Source: Bacteroidales bacterium | GTDB taxonomy: Bacteria; Bacteroidota; Bacteroidia; Bacteroidales; P3 | Length of the DNA: 36,077 bases | NCBI GenBank assembly: GCA_900769785.1 | Contig: CAAGHV010000146.1 | Location: 1-36,077 of the forward strand | Direction: 5' to 3' | In this document: in pieces, positions 24,884-33,775 of the stretch | Layout: each line of letters starts with the position of its first letter | Position numbering within the stretch: the first letter of the stretch is position 1 | Notes under the pieces: generated by a model | Seen by the model: only the letters and a program-made list of their open reading frames with translations | What the model was told of the DNA's origin: nothing | Database searches by the model: none | Program-made: the position numbers and the translations under genes

Positions 24884-26803
24884 ATGAAGAGGTTTTTTAT
24901 ATACTTTGCAAGATTGGTTTATGGCAAAAGAAACTCCAATTCTTTTCCAAGAGTTCTGATTCTTTTGTTTGATATACTCATAGTTATCTTTTCGTACTTT
25001 CTGCTGATGGTTTTTAAGGACTATGACCATTTGTCGGATATGCGTATAGCAGATTCGTTGCGCGAGTTGATACCTGTGATTATAGCCTTTGTGGGGATAT
25101 TTATTGCCACAAAATCCTATCGCGGAATGTTACGCTATTCTGGTTTCAACGACATTGTTCGTTTGATATTTATAACAGGGCTTTCATTTGCAGTACTTAC
25201 GGTTGGAAAATTCCTTTTATGTCATTTCTTTCCGTCGTTGTTCAGTTATTTCCCAACCTATATGGGTATATTGTTTATATGTATTTTTACCTTTATGACT
25301 CTTACTAGTTCGAGGCTGCTTGTGCGAAGAATATACAATGAATATCTTCGTCCGCATGCCAAGATTGTCAATGTGGTGATATATGGTGCCGGCGATGCAG
25401 GCCGTGTAACTCAAAATGCTCTATACAACGATACTGGACGACAATACAACATTAAAGCTTTCTTTGACGATTCGCCTAAAAAGATTGGAAAATCCATCAA
25501 TGGAGTAAAGGTGCTTAATCCTAGATGTTTGACTGAAGAATTTATCAAAAAGAACAATATCGACAAAATGATATTGGCTATCCCAAGTATAAGCATTACC
25601 GAACGCAAAGATATAATGAACCGTGGTGTGGATTTAGGTTTGACCGTAAAATCAATACCTCATATCAATACTTGGATTAATGGTGAGCTTACTGTCAATC
25701 AGATACAAGATGTGAAGATAGAAGACCTTTTGGGACGTGAACCAATATCGTTGAGCAACCGTAATGTTAGTCGCGAACTAAAGGATAAAGTTGTTTTGGT
25801 GACAGGTGCTGCCGGTTCGATAGGAAGCGAGATTTGCAGGCAGGTGATGCACTACTCGCCCAAAAAACTCATATTGTTGGATCAAGCCGAAAGTCCATTG
25901 TATGACCTTCAGTTTGAGTTGAAGAACAACGAACCTTATAAGAATTTGGAAATACCGATGGAGTTTGTTATAGCCAACGTTAAGGACTATCGAAAGATGC
26001 ATGAGGTGTTTGAACGTTTTCATCCTCAAGTTATATATCATGCTGCTGCTTATAAGCATGTGCCACTTATGGAAGAATTTCCTTACGAAGCAGTGTTTGT
26101 GAATGTATTTGGCACCAAGAATGTAGTAGATTTGGCAGTGGAATATAAGGCCGAAAAGTTTGTTATGGTATCAACCGACAAGGCTGTAAATCCAACCAAT
26201 GTGATGGGTGCTACCAAACGAATAGCCGAGATTTATACTCAAAGTCGTCAGTCGGAAACTACCAAGTTTATCACCACAAGGTTTGGAAATGTATTAGGAT
26301 CTAATGGTTCGGTGATACCTTTGTTTAAGAAACAGTTGGAAAAGGGTGGTCCTCTTACGGTTACAGACCGCAATATTATCCGTTATTTTATGACTATTCC
26401 CGAGGCATGCAGCCTTGTATTGGAGGCTGGAGCTATTGGCGATAACAACAATATATTTGTGTTTGATATGGGTAAGCCTGTTAAGATATATGATTTGGCC
26501 AAGAAGATGATTACGCTTTCGCATGTGCCAAATGTGGAGATAGAGATAACAGGTTTGCGTCCGGGCGAGAAACTTTATGAAGAGCTATTGGCTACTAAAG
26601 AGAATACCATCGAAACTGAAAACCCGAAGATTATGCGCGCCAAGGTGCGTCAATATACCCGTGATGAAGTGAACACCGAGATTGCAGAATTGGAAGAAAC
26701 AATAGATACATGCGATGACTACAAGATTGTAGCTAAGATGAAAAAGATTGTTCCCGAATTTAAGAGCAACAATTCTATCTACACAGCTTTGGATCATCAA
26801 TAG
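24884..26803 (+). CDS. membrane-bound UDP-sugar 4,6-dehydratase, CapD/PglF-like
   Basis: A 639-residue protein with four N-terminal transmembrane helices (about 24-44, 62-76, 93-112, 124-142). A first Rossmann-like domain follows (VVIYGAGDAGRVTQ, about 164-176), then a catalytic SDR domain. The SDR domain has VLVTGAAGSIGSE (304-316), DQAE, HAAAYKHVPLME (387-397), STDKAVNPTNVMGATKR (430-446) and LRPGEKLYEE. The Met441-x3-Lys445 pair in place of Tyr-x3-Lys is typical of the FlaA1/PglF/CapD group, which dehydrates UDP-GlcNAc to a 4-keto-6-deoxy sugar. In capsule systems this often starts synthesis of the initiating sugar. Confidence 0.92.
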   Translation: MKRFFIYFARLVYGKRNSNSFPRVLILLFDILIVIFSYFLLMVFKDYDHLSDMRIADSLRELIPVIIAFVGIFIATKSYRGMLRYSGFNDIVRLIFITGLSFAVLTVGKFLLCHFFPSLFSYFPTYMGILFICIFTFMTLTSSRLLVRRIYNEYLRPHAKIVNVVIYGAGDAGRVTQNALYNDTGRQYNIKAFFDDSPKKIGKSINGVKVLNPRCLTEEFIKKNNIDKMILAIPSISITERKDIMNRGVDLGLTVKSIPHINTWINGELTVNQIQDVKIEDLLGREPISLSNRNVSRELKDKVVLVTGAAGSIGSEICRQVMHYSPKKLILLDQAESPLYDLQFELKNNEPYKNLEIPMEFVIANVKDYRKMHEVFERFHPQVIYHAAAYKHVPLMEEFPYEAVFVNVFGTKNVVDLAVEYKAEKFVMVSTDKAVNPTNVMGATKRIAEIYTQSRQSETTKFITTRFGNVLGSNGSVIPLFKKQLEKGGPLTVTDRNIIRYFMTIPEACSLVLEAGAIGDNNNIFVFDMGKPVKIYDLAKKMITLSHVPNVEIEITGLRPGEKLYEELLATKENTIETENPKIMRAKVRQYTRDEVNTEIAELEETIDTCDDYKIVAKMKKIVPEFKSNNSIYTALDHQ

Positions 26804-26849
26804 AAAATATAAATTGAATAAACAACATTACTTAGTATAATAATCAACC

Positions 26850-26897
26850 AACGCAGAATAAGACACTATGATATTGCTTCTTGTTCTGCGTTCTTTT
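26850..26897 (+). terminator. terminator between the CapD-like gene and galE
   Basis: AACGCAGAATAAG (26850-26862) pairs with CTTGTTCTGCGTT (26880-26892), one T-G pair, 17-nt loop, then CTTTTTG. Confidence 0.8.
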
Positions 26898-26912
26898 TGA
26901 AAATATATAACT

Positions 26913-27944
26913 ATGACTAACGATAAGAAACATTGTGTATTGGTAACAGGTGGGGCGGGTTTTATAGGCTCGCATACTTTGGTAGAACTTATTAATGCAG
27001 GCTTTGATGTGGTAGCTGTGGACAACTTTTCAAACAGCGACGATACTTGCCTTAAAGGAGTGGAGGCGATAATAGGATGTAAAATCCCCTTTGAGATGGT
27101 GGACTGTTGCAACTTCGAAGCTATGGAAGATGTCTTCAAACGTTATGAATTTGATTCGGTGATACACTTTGCTGCCTTCAAGGCTGTAGGTGAATCGGTA
27201 GAGATGCCTTTGAAATATTACCGCAACAATATCACTTCTTTTTTGAATATATTGGAACTGATGAAGTTGTACAATCGTAGCAATATTGTGTTCTCATCAT
27301 CTGCCACAGTGTATGGCGAAAGTGAGGTGTTACCTGTAACGGAGCAAACTCCACGTATGCCAGCTACATCTTCGTATGGCAATACCAAGCAGATTTGCGA
27401 AGATATATTGCGTGATACTGTGGCATCATCAGCCATAAAGGGTATTGCTTTGAGGTACTTCAACCCGATAGGAGCACACACCTCGGCACTTATAGGAGAG
27501 TTGCCTCGTGGAGTGCCTAACAATTTGGTTCCGTTTATAACACAAACGGCATCTGGTGTAAGAGAATGTTTGAGTGTGTTTGGTAACGACTACCCAACAC
27601 CCGATGGTTCTTGTATTCGCGACTATATTGATGTGGTGGATTTAGCCAAAGCTCACGTGTCTGCTATTGCAAGAATGGTGGAAGGTCGCAATAAAGAGAA
27701 CTACGAGATATTCAACGTTGGTACAGGGAAAGGCACGTCAGTACTTGAACTTGTAAGTATGTTTGAGAAGGTAAATGGTTTGAAACTAAACTATAAGATA
27801 GCTCCTCGCCGCCCAGGTGACGTGGTGGCAATATATGCCGATACTACTTTGGCAAATAACGAATTAGGTTGGAAGGCTGAACGTAGTTTGGAGGATACTT
27901 TAGCTTCGGCTTGGAAGTGGGAACAATATATCAGAAGCAAATAA
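26913..27944 (+). CDS. galE: UDP-glucose 4-epimerase
   Basis: Interconverts UDP-glucose and UDP-galactose (or the N-acetyl forms) with bound NAD+. The 343-residue SDR protein has VTGGAGFIGSHTLVEL (11-26), FAAFKAVGES (87-95), SSSATVYG (128-135) and the catalytic Tyr155-x3-Lys159 in SSYGNTKQ. YFNPIGAH and CIRDYIDVVDLA follow, the usual GalE landmarks. It is followed 11 nt later by the acetyltransferase gene, so the two are probably cotranscribed after the terminator upstream. Confidence 0.95.
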   Translation: MTNDKKHCVLVTGGAGFIGSHTLVELINAGFDVVAVDNFSNSDDTCLKGVEAIIGCKIPFEMVDCCNFEAMEDVFKRYEFDSVIHFAAFKAVGESVEMPLKYYRNNITSFLNILELMKLYNRSNIVFSSSATVYGESEVLPVTEQTPRMPATSSYGNTKQICEDILRDTVASSAIKGIALRYFNPIGAHTSALIGELPRGVPNNLVPFITQTASGVRECLSVFGNDYPTPDGSCIRDYIDVVDLAKAHVSAIARMVEGRNKENYEIFNVGTGKGTSVLELVSMFEKVNGLKLNYKIAPRRPGDVVAIYADTTLANNELGWKAERSLEDTLASAWKWEQYIRSK

Positions 27945-27955
27945 AGGACAGGCAG

Positions 27956-28537
27956 ATGGCAGAACAAGGATATTATGCACACGAAACCGCTGTGATAGAC
28001 GAAGGGTGTTCTATTGGTAAAGGCACTAAGATATGGCATTTCTCTCACATAATGAGTGGTTGTACCATAGGCGAGGGCTGCAATATTGGGCAAAATGTGG
28101 TGGTATCTCCTAAGGTAGTATTGGGACGTAATGTGAAGGTACAGAACAATGTATCTATCTACACCGGCGTTGTTTGTGATGATGATGTGTTTTTGGGTCC
28201 TTCGTGTGTGTTTACCAATGTGATAAATCCACGCAGTGCAATCTGTCGCAAAGACCAATATGCTTCTACTCATGTTGGCAAAGGTGCTACCATAGGTGCC
28301 AATAGTACTATAGTATGTGGGCACAATATTGGCGAATATGCTTTTGTAGGTGCCGGTGCTGTGATAACCAAAGATGTGCCAGATTATGCCTTATTTGTGG
28401 GCAATCCTGCTTATCAGTTGGGGTGGATAAGTAGGTGTGGACACAGGTTGGAGTTTGATAATGATGGTTATGCCTCTTGTCCCGAATCGGGCGAAAAGTA
28501 TTGTTTGTTCGATGGAAAGGTTTCGTTGTTTGGTTAA
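27956..28537 (+). CDS. wlbB: left-handed beta-helix N-acetyltransferase, WlbB/WbpD-like
   Basis: Predicted to acetylate the 3-amino group of UDP-2-acetamido-3-amino-glucuronate, the last step before UDP-2,3-diacetamido-glucuronic acid. The 193-residue protein is built of hexapeptide repeats (IGKGTKIW, IGEGCNIGQNVVVSP, TIGANSTIVCG, IGEYAFVGAGAVITKDVP) and ends with VGNPAYQLGWISRCGHRL, typical of WbpD/WlbB. The frame is open from 27911, but the ATG at 27956 clears the galE stop and starts at the expected residue (MAEQGYYAHETA). It completes the pathway with the genes at 20222-23632, although separated from them. Confidence 0.9.
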   Translation: MAEQGYYAHETAVIDEGCSIGKGTKIWHFSHIMSGCTIGEGCNIGQNVVVSPKVVLGRNVKVQNNVSIYTGVVCDDDVFLGPSCVFTNVINPRSAICRKDQYASTHVGKGATIGANSTIVCGHNIGEYAFVGAGAVITKDVPDYALFVGNPAYQLGWISRCGHRLEFDNDGYASCPESGEKYCLFDGKVSLFG

Positions 28538-28663
28538 CGAAATATTTTCTGCTGGATATGCAATAAATTATGAATCCGAAATACTAAATACTAGTTATAT
28601 CAGTTATTGGCATTGTAATCAGATAGAATTTGAATAAATTATATTATACACATAAAAATATAA

Positions 28664-31204
28664 ATGAATATGAGAATATTAAAATTAGTATCGTTAGCAT
28701 TGCTGCTATTAATTGGCAATATGACTGTTGATGCCCAACGTCCCGGTGGTGGACATCGTCCGGGAGGAAAGGCTCCAAGAGGGGGTATGCCTCCTCACAT
28801 GAAACAACAACAAAACAACCAGACAAAAAAATCTGATGTAGCCACTTACACAGTGTCTGGAGTATTGGAGGAAGAAGGTAGTAAAGCGAAAATTATGTAT
28901 GCCAATGTAGGCGTGCTTAAAGTAGAAGATAGTACTTTTGTTCGCGGTGCTTCTACTGATGATAAAGGAAAGTTTACCATTACCAACGTGCCTACAGGTG
29001 AGTATTATTTGCGGGTATCTAGCATTGGTTATCAGAGTACCTATGTGCTTGTGAAGGTGTCACAAGGCAACATAGACCTTGGTGTGATAAAGATAGGCAA
29101 AGGCGCTACCACGTTGGATGCCGTAGTGATAAAGGAAAAGAAGCCAATGTATGCTGCTGATGGTGAAAAGACAATGTATAATGTATCGGAAGATCCCAGC
29201 ATACAATCGGGTACTACTGCCGATGCTTTGCAAAATGCACCAGGCGTAGAGGTAGACTTGGAAGGTAATGTTACACTAAGAGGTGTGAGTAGCGTGGAAA
29301 TTTGGATCAACGATAAACCTTCTCGCCTAAACGAGGAAAATCTAAAAACATATATTCAACAGTTACCTGCCAATGCTTTGGAACGCATAGAGGTAATCAC
29401 CAACCCCTCGGCACGCTATGGTTCTAAAACAGATGGTGGTGTTATCAATATAGTAACTTCGACACACGTAAAGCACAACAGTTTCACAAGTTTTGGACTT
29501 CGTGCTTCGCAGCAACCTAGCCTTTCACCGTGGGTATCGTATATGTGGGCCAACGAAAAGTTGTCGTTCAATATATATGCAGGTGCTTGGTACTCCAAGC
29601 GTAATACAAAATCGGATGGATATTCTATATTCTTGAATGAGCAGAAAGATACTGTTAGTTATGAAGATTACACTTCTAATACCGATCGTGAAAGTTTATC
29701 GCCAAACTTGCATGTAAGTTTATCATACGACTTTGATTCCATGAATAATATATCGTTTTGGGGTGGTTTCAATTCATCGAATAGTTCTTCGATATATTCT
29801 ACAGATTATTTCCGCCGTGAGATGGGTACAGAATATAATTATACCAATCAAAGTGATTACACATCCAAATTTACTTTTGGTCATTATGGTTTGAACTATG
29901 AGCATAAGTTCAACAACGAAGGCCATAAGATTATGGCTGATATATCGGGAAGTTTCAACAAAAACAAATATACCAATGCTACTATACGTGAGTATCAGCC
30001 ACCCTACACCAATCTTAATTTCGATAGGAAGTATCTGAATGAAGGATTGAGCAATAGTATAAACTTTGATATTGATTATTCATACCCTTATTCCGAAAAT
30101 GGTGAGATTGAAATGGGAATAGCTTCGAGTTATTACAATTCCGACGATAGAATCACTACCGATACTTTGGTTTGGGGTAAAGAAGAGTATCAGTTAGACT
30201 CTCTCCGTTTTGAAGACTCGAGGAATGTAAGCAAGGAATTGGGTGGATATTTTACCATACGACATCAGTTCGGAAACTTTACGGCAAAGGCCGGTTTGCG
30301 AGCCGAGTACGAGACTAGAGACTATATTATACATAACTCGCCCAAGGATAATGTAGAAGGTTTAGGTTTCTTTAATCTACGTCCGTCATTGCACTTATCG
30401 TACCGTACCGAGTCGATGCATAACTTTACGTTGAGTTACTCTCGTCGTATTACCCCTCCAAGTCCAAGCAATTTGACATCATTTATCACTTATGACGAAG
30501 ATAGTTACCGCACAGGAAACCCACTGTTGGAAGCTGTTTACACCAATTCGTTCGAAGGAGGTTGGACCAAGTTTTACGAAAACTTTGGCTCGATAGGTAT
30601 CTCTGCCTATCATCGCAACGTTACCAACGAGGTAAATACCCTTACCACAGCAGTGTATAGCGATGTATTTGGGCGGTATGTCAACTATAGTATGCCTGTC
30701 AACCTAGGTTCGTCGCATAGCACAGGAGCCGAGTTCCGTATAACCTATCGCCCGGCTGCTTTTGTAAACGTACGCTTTTATGCCAATATGTATGATTCGT
30801 ATTACGAATACCTTGAAGGTGAAGAACTGAAATCTAACGAGTCGTTCAGCTACAGCTTCAACCTCAATGTTAATGCCAAGGTATGGGAGAAATTCAATAT
30901 ATACGCTTCGGGTCGTTACCGTTCGGCTACCGAAACTCTTTATGCCGAAAGCAAGCCTACATACAGTATAGACTGTGGTGTGCGTGCCGATTTCTTCAAG
31001 CGTAAACTTTCGATGCACATAAGTGTATGGGATTTGTTTAACTGGAATAAGAGTGAAAACATAATCAATAATCCATATTACATATCGTCCAGCACCAACC
31101 GTGTAACCAACAGCCGTGCCATAAGCCTTGGGCTTACATTCCGCTTTGGAAAGATGGAACTGGAAAACAGAGCCAAAACAGGCGAGTCTATGGGAAGTAT
31201 GTAA
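28664..31204 (+). CDS. outer-membrane beta-barrel protein with carboxypeptidase-regulatory and TonB-plug-like domains
   Basis: A large 846-residue outer-membrane protein. Signal peptide: MNMRILKLVSLALLLLIGN, cleaved near VDAQ. Residues 25-50 are a short Arg/Pro/Gly/His-rich stretch (RPGGGHRPGGKAPRGG). Residues about 58-145 form a carboxypeptidase-regulatory-like beta sandwich (ISSIGYQSTYV type: VSSIGYQSTYVLVKV). Residues about 150-260 resemble a TonB plug (ALQNAPGVEVDLEGNVTLRG, IEVITNPSARYGSKTDGGVINIVT). The rest is an aromatic-rich barrel of the outer membrane beta-barrel family. No SusD-like partner is next to it. Transport substrate unknown. A strong terminator follows. Confidence 0.9.
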   Translation: MNMRILKLVSLALLLLIGNMTVDAQRPGGGHRPGGKAPRGGMPPHMKQQQNNQTKKSDVATYTVSGVLEEEGSKAKIMYANVGVLKVEDSTFVRGASTDDKGKFTITNVPTGEYYLRVSSIGYQSTYVLVKVSQGNIDLGVIKIGKGATTLDAVVIKEKKPMYAADGEKTMYNVSEDPSIQSGTTADALQNAPGVEVDLEGNVTLRGVSSVEIWINDKPSRLNEENLKTYIQQLPANALERIEVITNPSARYGSKTDGGVINIVTSTHVKHNSFTSFGLRASQQPSLSPWVSYMWANEKLSFNIYAGAWYSKRNTKSDGYSIFLNEQKDTVSYEDYTSNTDRESLSPNLHVSLSYDFDSMNNISFWGGFNSSNSSSIYSTDYFRREMGTEYNYTNQSDYTSKFTFGHYGLNYEHKFNNEGHKIMADISGSFNKNKYTNATIREYQPPYTNLNFDRKYLNEGLSNSINFDIDYSYPYSENGEIEMGIASSYYNSDDRITTDTLVWGKEEYQLDSLRFEDSRNVSKELGGYFTIRHQFGNFTAKAGLRAEYETRDYIIHNSPKDNVEGLGFFNLRPSLHLSYRTESMHNFTLSYSRRITPPSPSNLTSFITYDEDSYRTGNPLLEAVYTNSFEGGWTKFYENFGSIGISAYHRNVTNEVNTLTTAVYSDVFGRYVNYSMPVNLGSSHSTGAEFRITYRPAAFVNVRFYANMYDSYYEYLEGEELKSNESFSYSFNLNVNAKVWEKFNIYASGRYRSATETLYAESKPTYSIDCGVRADFFKRKLSMHISVWDLFNWNKSENIINNPYYISSSTNRVTNSRAISLGLTFRFGKMELENRAKTGESMGSM

Positions 31205-31245
31205 TATGTTATCAACGTAACGCACACATATATTGTGCAAAAACA

Positions 31246-31292
31246 GTGGGATATATATCCGGTAGTAGCCGGATGTATATCCCACTTCCTTT
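31246..31292 (+). terminator. intrinsic terminator after the outer-membrane protein gene
   Basis: A 17-bp stem with one T-G pair: GTGGGATATATATCCGG (31246-31262) with CCGGATGTATATCCCAC (31269-31285), loop TAGTAG, followed by TTCCTTTT. Confidence 0.85.
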
Positions 31293-31472
31293 TATAATAT
31301 ATCCTTTGCCACTAAGGTATATATCTTAAGGCAACTTCTGTAATGTGATTTGCGTAATACCGCTTTGCAAAGTGAAAGTTCCTGTAAAAGCAGGAAAATT
31401 TAAAAATCCGAATGTGATTTTTATGAATTTGCTGTATGCTGAAAAAACTCTTAAAGAGGTGCCCGAAGAGCC

Positions 31473-31571
31473 ATGAAAGGTCAATTTTTTGAGAGTGTAC
31501 TCTCAGTCTGCAGACAACGCACTCTCAAGAAATTGAGTGTGGGGACTCAAAAAACTTGCATTAAACCTTAA
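31473..31571 (+). CDS. possible micro-ORF, 32 residues
   Basis: ATG at 31473 overlaps as ATGA the stop of another open stretch (in frame from about 31335, no good start, ending VPEEP). The product would be MKGQFFESVLSVCRQRTL, then a basic C-terminus ending TCIKP. I have an unverified impression that near-identical short ORFs are annotated in other Bacteroidales, which would equally fit a conserved non-coding element translated by chance. Low confidence as a gene. Confidence 0.2.
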   Translation: MKGQFFESVLSVCRQRTLKKLSVGTQKTCIKP

Positions 31572-31658
31572 TGCCACAAGGTAACACAAATCATACGCTT
31601 TGCCATTCGTAACCCTGCGGTTTAGCCATCAAAAGTGCCATGGTTACTGGTCAAAACT

Positions 31659-31796
31659 ATGGCACTTTTGGGTCGTAAACCACGGGGTTATGACCCAAAA
31701 GCGTGGTGGTTGTTTTCAGCGAATGTTATAGACAAGTTTCCGCCCTGCGGGATGGAGGTAAAAATGCATCGGGATGTAGTTTTCTCTCCCTCGTGA
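31659..31796 (+). CDS. possible micro-ORF, 45 residues
   Basis: Starts MALLGRKPRGYDPKAWW and ends VVFSPS. It lies across the mutually exclusive stems and stops inside the last hairpin. No ribosome site and no known family; likely a by-product of a conserved RNA element rather than a protein gene. Confidence 0.15.
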   Translation: MALLGRKPRGYDPKAWWLFSANVIDKFPPCGMEVKMHRDVVFSPS

Positions 31797-31903
31797 TGTA
31801 TTTTTGTCTACATCACGAGGAAAATTTCGGTTGTCAAGTCTGTTGGGTTTAATATGGTTGGAAGGATGCTGGACTGTTTACTAAAACTCATGTTATATGA
31901 CAG

Positions 31904-32527
31904 TTAGAAACGTATGGATATGGGTGTTTGTACTTGAGGTTTTATCCATTGCTGCACTTTGTACGATAGGTATGCAGTGGTCATTCCCACCACTATGCCT
32001 ATAAGCACATCGGAAGGATAGTGCACACCAAGATACATACGTGAGTAGCCCACGGCGGTAGCCCATAGGAATGCCGGCAGTGTGATGTACCACTTCTGAA
32101 ACTGTAGGCTTAGCGATGTGGCTGTGGCAAAGGCCACTGATGTGTGTCCCGATGGGAAAGAGTATGAGCTTTCGTGTGCCAAAGGGTGCAATAGGTCGGG
32201 ATAGCTGTCGTAGGGGCGTGGGCGTTGTAGCAACTTCTTCATAGCAAGGGTTGTGGCAGTGGATATCAATATGCCTGCTCCAATCTGTAGGCCTCCAATG
32301 GTAGCATCGGTGTTGGAAGTGGCCAAACCCATTGATAGTATGCTTATTGGTACTGCCGGAGCCATTATGTAGGCCGAGAATGATATGCCTTCCATGGCTT
32401 GGTTCATAAAGGGGGTGCGTGTGTTTTCGATGCTTGCCAATGTGTTTACGTCAAAGTTCTGGGAGTATGATGTTTGGCTGCATAGTATTATGCACAGCGT
32501 CAGTATTGAAAGGCGTAATGTTTTCAT
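31904..32527 (-). CDS. PAP2-family membrane phosphatase
   Basis: A 207-residue protein with an N-terminal signal sequence (MKTLRLSILTLCIILCSQ, cleaved near SYSQ) and several membrane helices. All three phosphatidic-acid-phosphatase motifs are present: K97-x6-R104-P105 (KKLLQRPRP), PSGH at 125-128 and S162-R163...H169...D173 (YSRMYLGVHYPSD). The active site faces the periplasm, so it could act on undecaprenyl pyrophosphate, phosphatidylglycerol phosphate or lipid A phosphates; the sequence does not decide. It lies 80 nt downstream of fba, separated by a terminator. Confidence 0.9.
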   Translation of the reverse strand: MKTLRLSILTLCIILCSQTSYSQNFDVNTLASIENTRTPFMNQAMEGISFSAYIMAPAVPISILSMGLATSNTDATIGGLQIGAGILISTATTLAMKKLLQRPRPYDSYPDLLHPLAHESSYSFPSGHTSVAFATATSLSLQFQKWYITLPAFLWATAVGYSRMYLGVHYPSDVLIGIVVGMTTAYLSYKVQQWIKPQVQTPISIRF

Positions 32528-32552
32528 GCTATTATTGTTTGTGAAGAAGGAT

Positions 32553-32590
32553 AAAAAAAGAGGATTCCCACAGTGAATGGGGGAATCCTC
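32553..32590 (-). terminator. intrinsic terminator after fba
   Basis: On the minus strand GAGGATTCCC (32590-32581) pairs with GGGAATCCTC (32569-32560) across an 11-nt loop, followed by seven T residues (32559-32553). Confidence 0.9.
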
Positions 32591-32607
32591 CGGTATGCAG
32601 AATAACG

Positions 32608-33681
32608 TTAGTTTCTGTTTAAAGCGTTTAGGTCTTTAAAAGCAACCTGCAAGCGGTTTACGATGCTTTCTTCACCTTTACGCAGCCAAGCACGTGGGTC
32701 GTAGTATTTCTTGTTTGGTTTGTCGTCGCCTTCGGGGTTTCCTATTTGGCCTTGAAGGTATGCTTCTTTGGCTTTGTAATAGTTCATTACGCCTTCCCAC
32801 ATAGCCCATTGTGTATCGGTATCGATGTTCATTTTTACAACGCCGTATTGCAATGCTTCAGCTATTTTTTCAGGTTCAGAGCCTGAACCACCATGGAATA
32901 CGAAACTTACAGGGTTGGTTTCGGTGTTGAACTTTTCTTGGATATACTTTTGCGAGTTGTGAAGTATGATAGGTTCAAGTTTTACATTACCTGGTTTATA
33001 TACACCGTGAACATTTCCAAACGATGCTGCTATGGTGAAACGTTTGCTTATCTTTGAAAGTTCTTCGTAAGCGTATGCAACATCTTCGGGTTGGGTGTAA
33101 AGACGCGAAGAGTCGATACCTGTGTTGTCAACACCATCTTCTTCGCCACCGGTTATACCAAGTTCTATTTCCAAAGTCATACCTATTTTATCCATACGAG
33201 CAAGATATTTCTTGCATATCTCAATGTTTTCTTTCAAAGGCTCTTCCGAAAGGTCAAGCATGTGAGAGCTGAAAAGAGGCTTGCCATGAGTAGCAAAGAA
33301 TTTTTCGCCTTCGTCAAGCAAAGCGTCTATCCAAGGTAATAACTTTTTTGCAGCATGGTCAGTATGCAACACAACAGGAATACCGTAGTGTTTAGCCATT
33401 TGGTGAACATGCAAAGCACCCGATACTGCACCTGCTACAGCAGCATCGTTTCCCGACAACGATTTGCCGGCATAGAACATGGCACCGCCATTAGAAAACT
33501 GAACCATGATAGGAGAGTTGGCTTGTTTGGCAGCTTCCATAACGGCATTTACTGAGTCCGTTCCAACAACGTTTACGGCTGGCAAAGCAAAGTGGTTAGC
33601 CTTTGCTATGCGGAATATTTCTTGCAATTGGTCGCCCCATACAACACCTGCAGGGATCTTGTCCATTATTTTTTCTGACAT
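32608..33681 (-). CDS. fbaA: class II fructose-1,6-bisphosphate aldolase
   Basis: Glycolytic and gluconeogenic enzyme splitting fructose bisphosphate into dihydroxyacetone phosphate and glyceraldehyde 3-phosphate, zinc-dependent. At 357 residues it matches the E. coli FbaA (class IIA) length and signature: PVVLHTDHAAKKLLPW with a zinc-binding His, ELGITGGEEDGVDNT, SFGNVHGVYKPGNV with another His, and VFHGGSGSEPE with the third. NIDTDTQWAMW binds the substrate. Preceded by a clear promoter-like pair. Confidence 0.97.
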   Translation of the reverse strand: MSEKIMDKIPAGVVWGDQLQEIFRIAKANHFALPAVNVVGTDSVNAVMEAAKQANSPIMVQFSNGGAMFYAGKSLSGNDAAVAGAVSGALHVHQMAKHYGIPVVLHTDHAAKKLLPWIDALLDEGEKFFATHGKPLFSSHMLDLSEEPLKENIEICKKYLARMDKIGMTLEIELGITGGEEDGVDNTGIDSSRLYTQPEDVAYAYEELSKISKRFTIAASFGNVHGVYKPGNVKLEPIILHNSQKYIQEKFNTETNPVSFVFHGGSGSEPEKIAEALQYGVVKMNIDTDTQWAMWEGVMNYYKAKEAYLQGQIGNPEGDDKPNKKYYDPRAWLRKGEESIVNRLQVAFKDLNALNRN

Positions 33682-33744
33682 ATTATATTGTTTTTAATTA
33701 GTAATTAGTCTTTTATATGCTTTTCGTTCTTTTCTTTCAAAGAA

Positions 33745-33775
33745 CAAAGGTAGTAAGTTTTTATTGGATAAACAA
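33745..33775 (-). promoter_or_regulatory. fbaA: promoter of fba
   Basis: On the minus strand TTG (33775-33773), 20-nt spacer, TACCTTTG (33752-33745), about 64 nt before the ATG. The rest of the 531-bp divergent gap (33776-34150) is AT-rich and holds nothing else I recognise. In particular it has no TCGA-phased array. Confidence 0.55.

Larger units (their letters stand above)
31293..31830. other. hairpin-rich intergenic block with nested micro-ORFs
   Basis: About 540 bp between two convergent genes with at least five stems: TTCCTG/CAGGAA (31379-31396), GAGAGTG/CACTCTC (31491-31526), CAAAAGTGCCAT/ATGGCACTTTTG (31630-31670), CTTTTGGGTC/GACCCAAAAG (31665-31701) and CCTCGTGATGTA/TACATCACGAGG (31789-31820). 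The third and fourth stems share bases 31665-31670 and so exclude each other. Base composition is less AT-rich than other gaps. Short plus-strand frames include 31473-31571 and 31659-31796. It reads like a structured RNA or a mobile intergenic element, not ordinary spacer. Confidence 0.55.
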
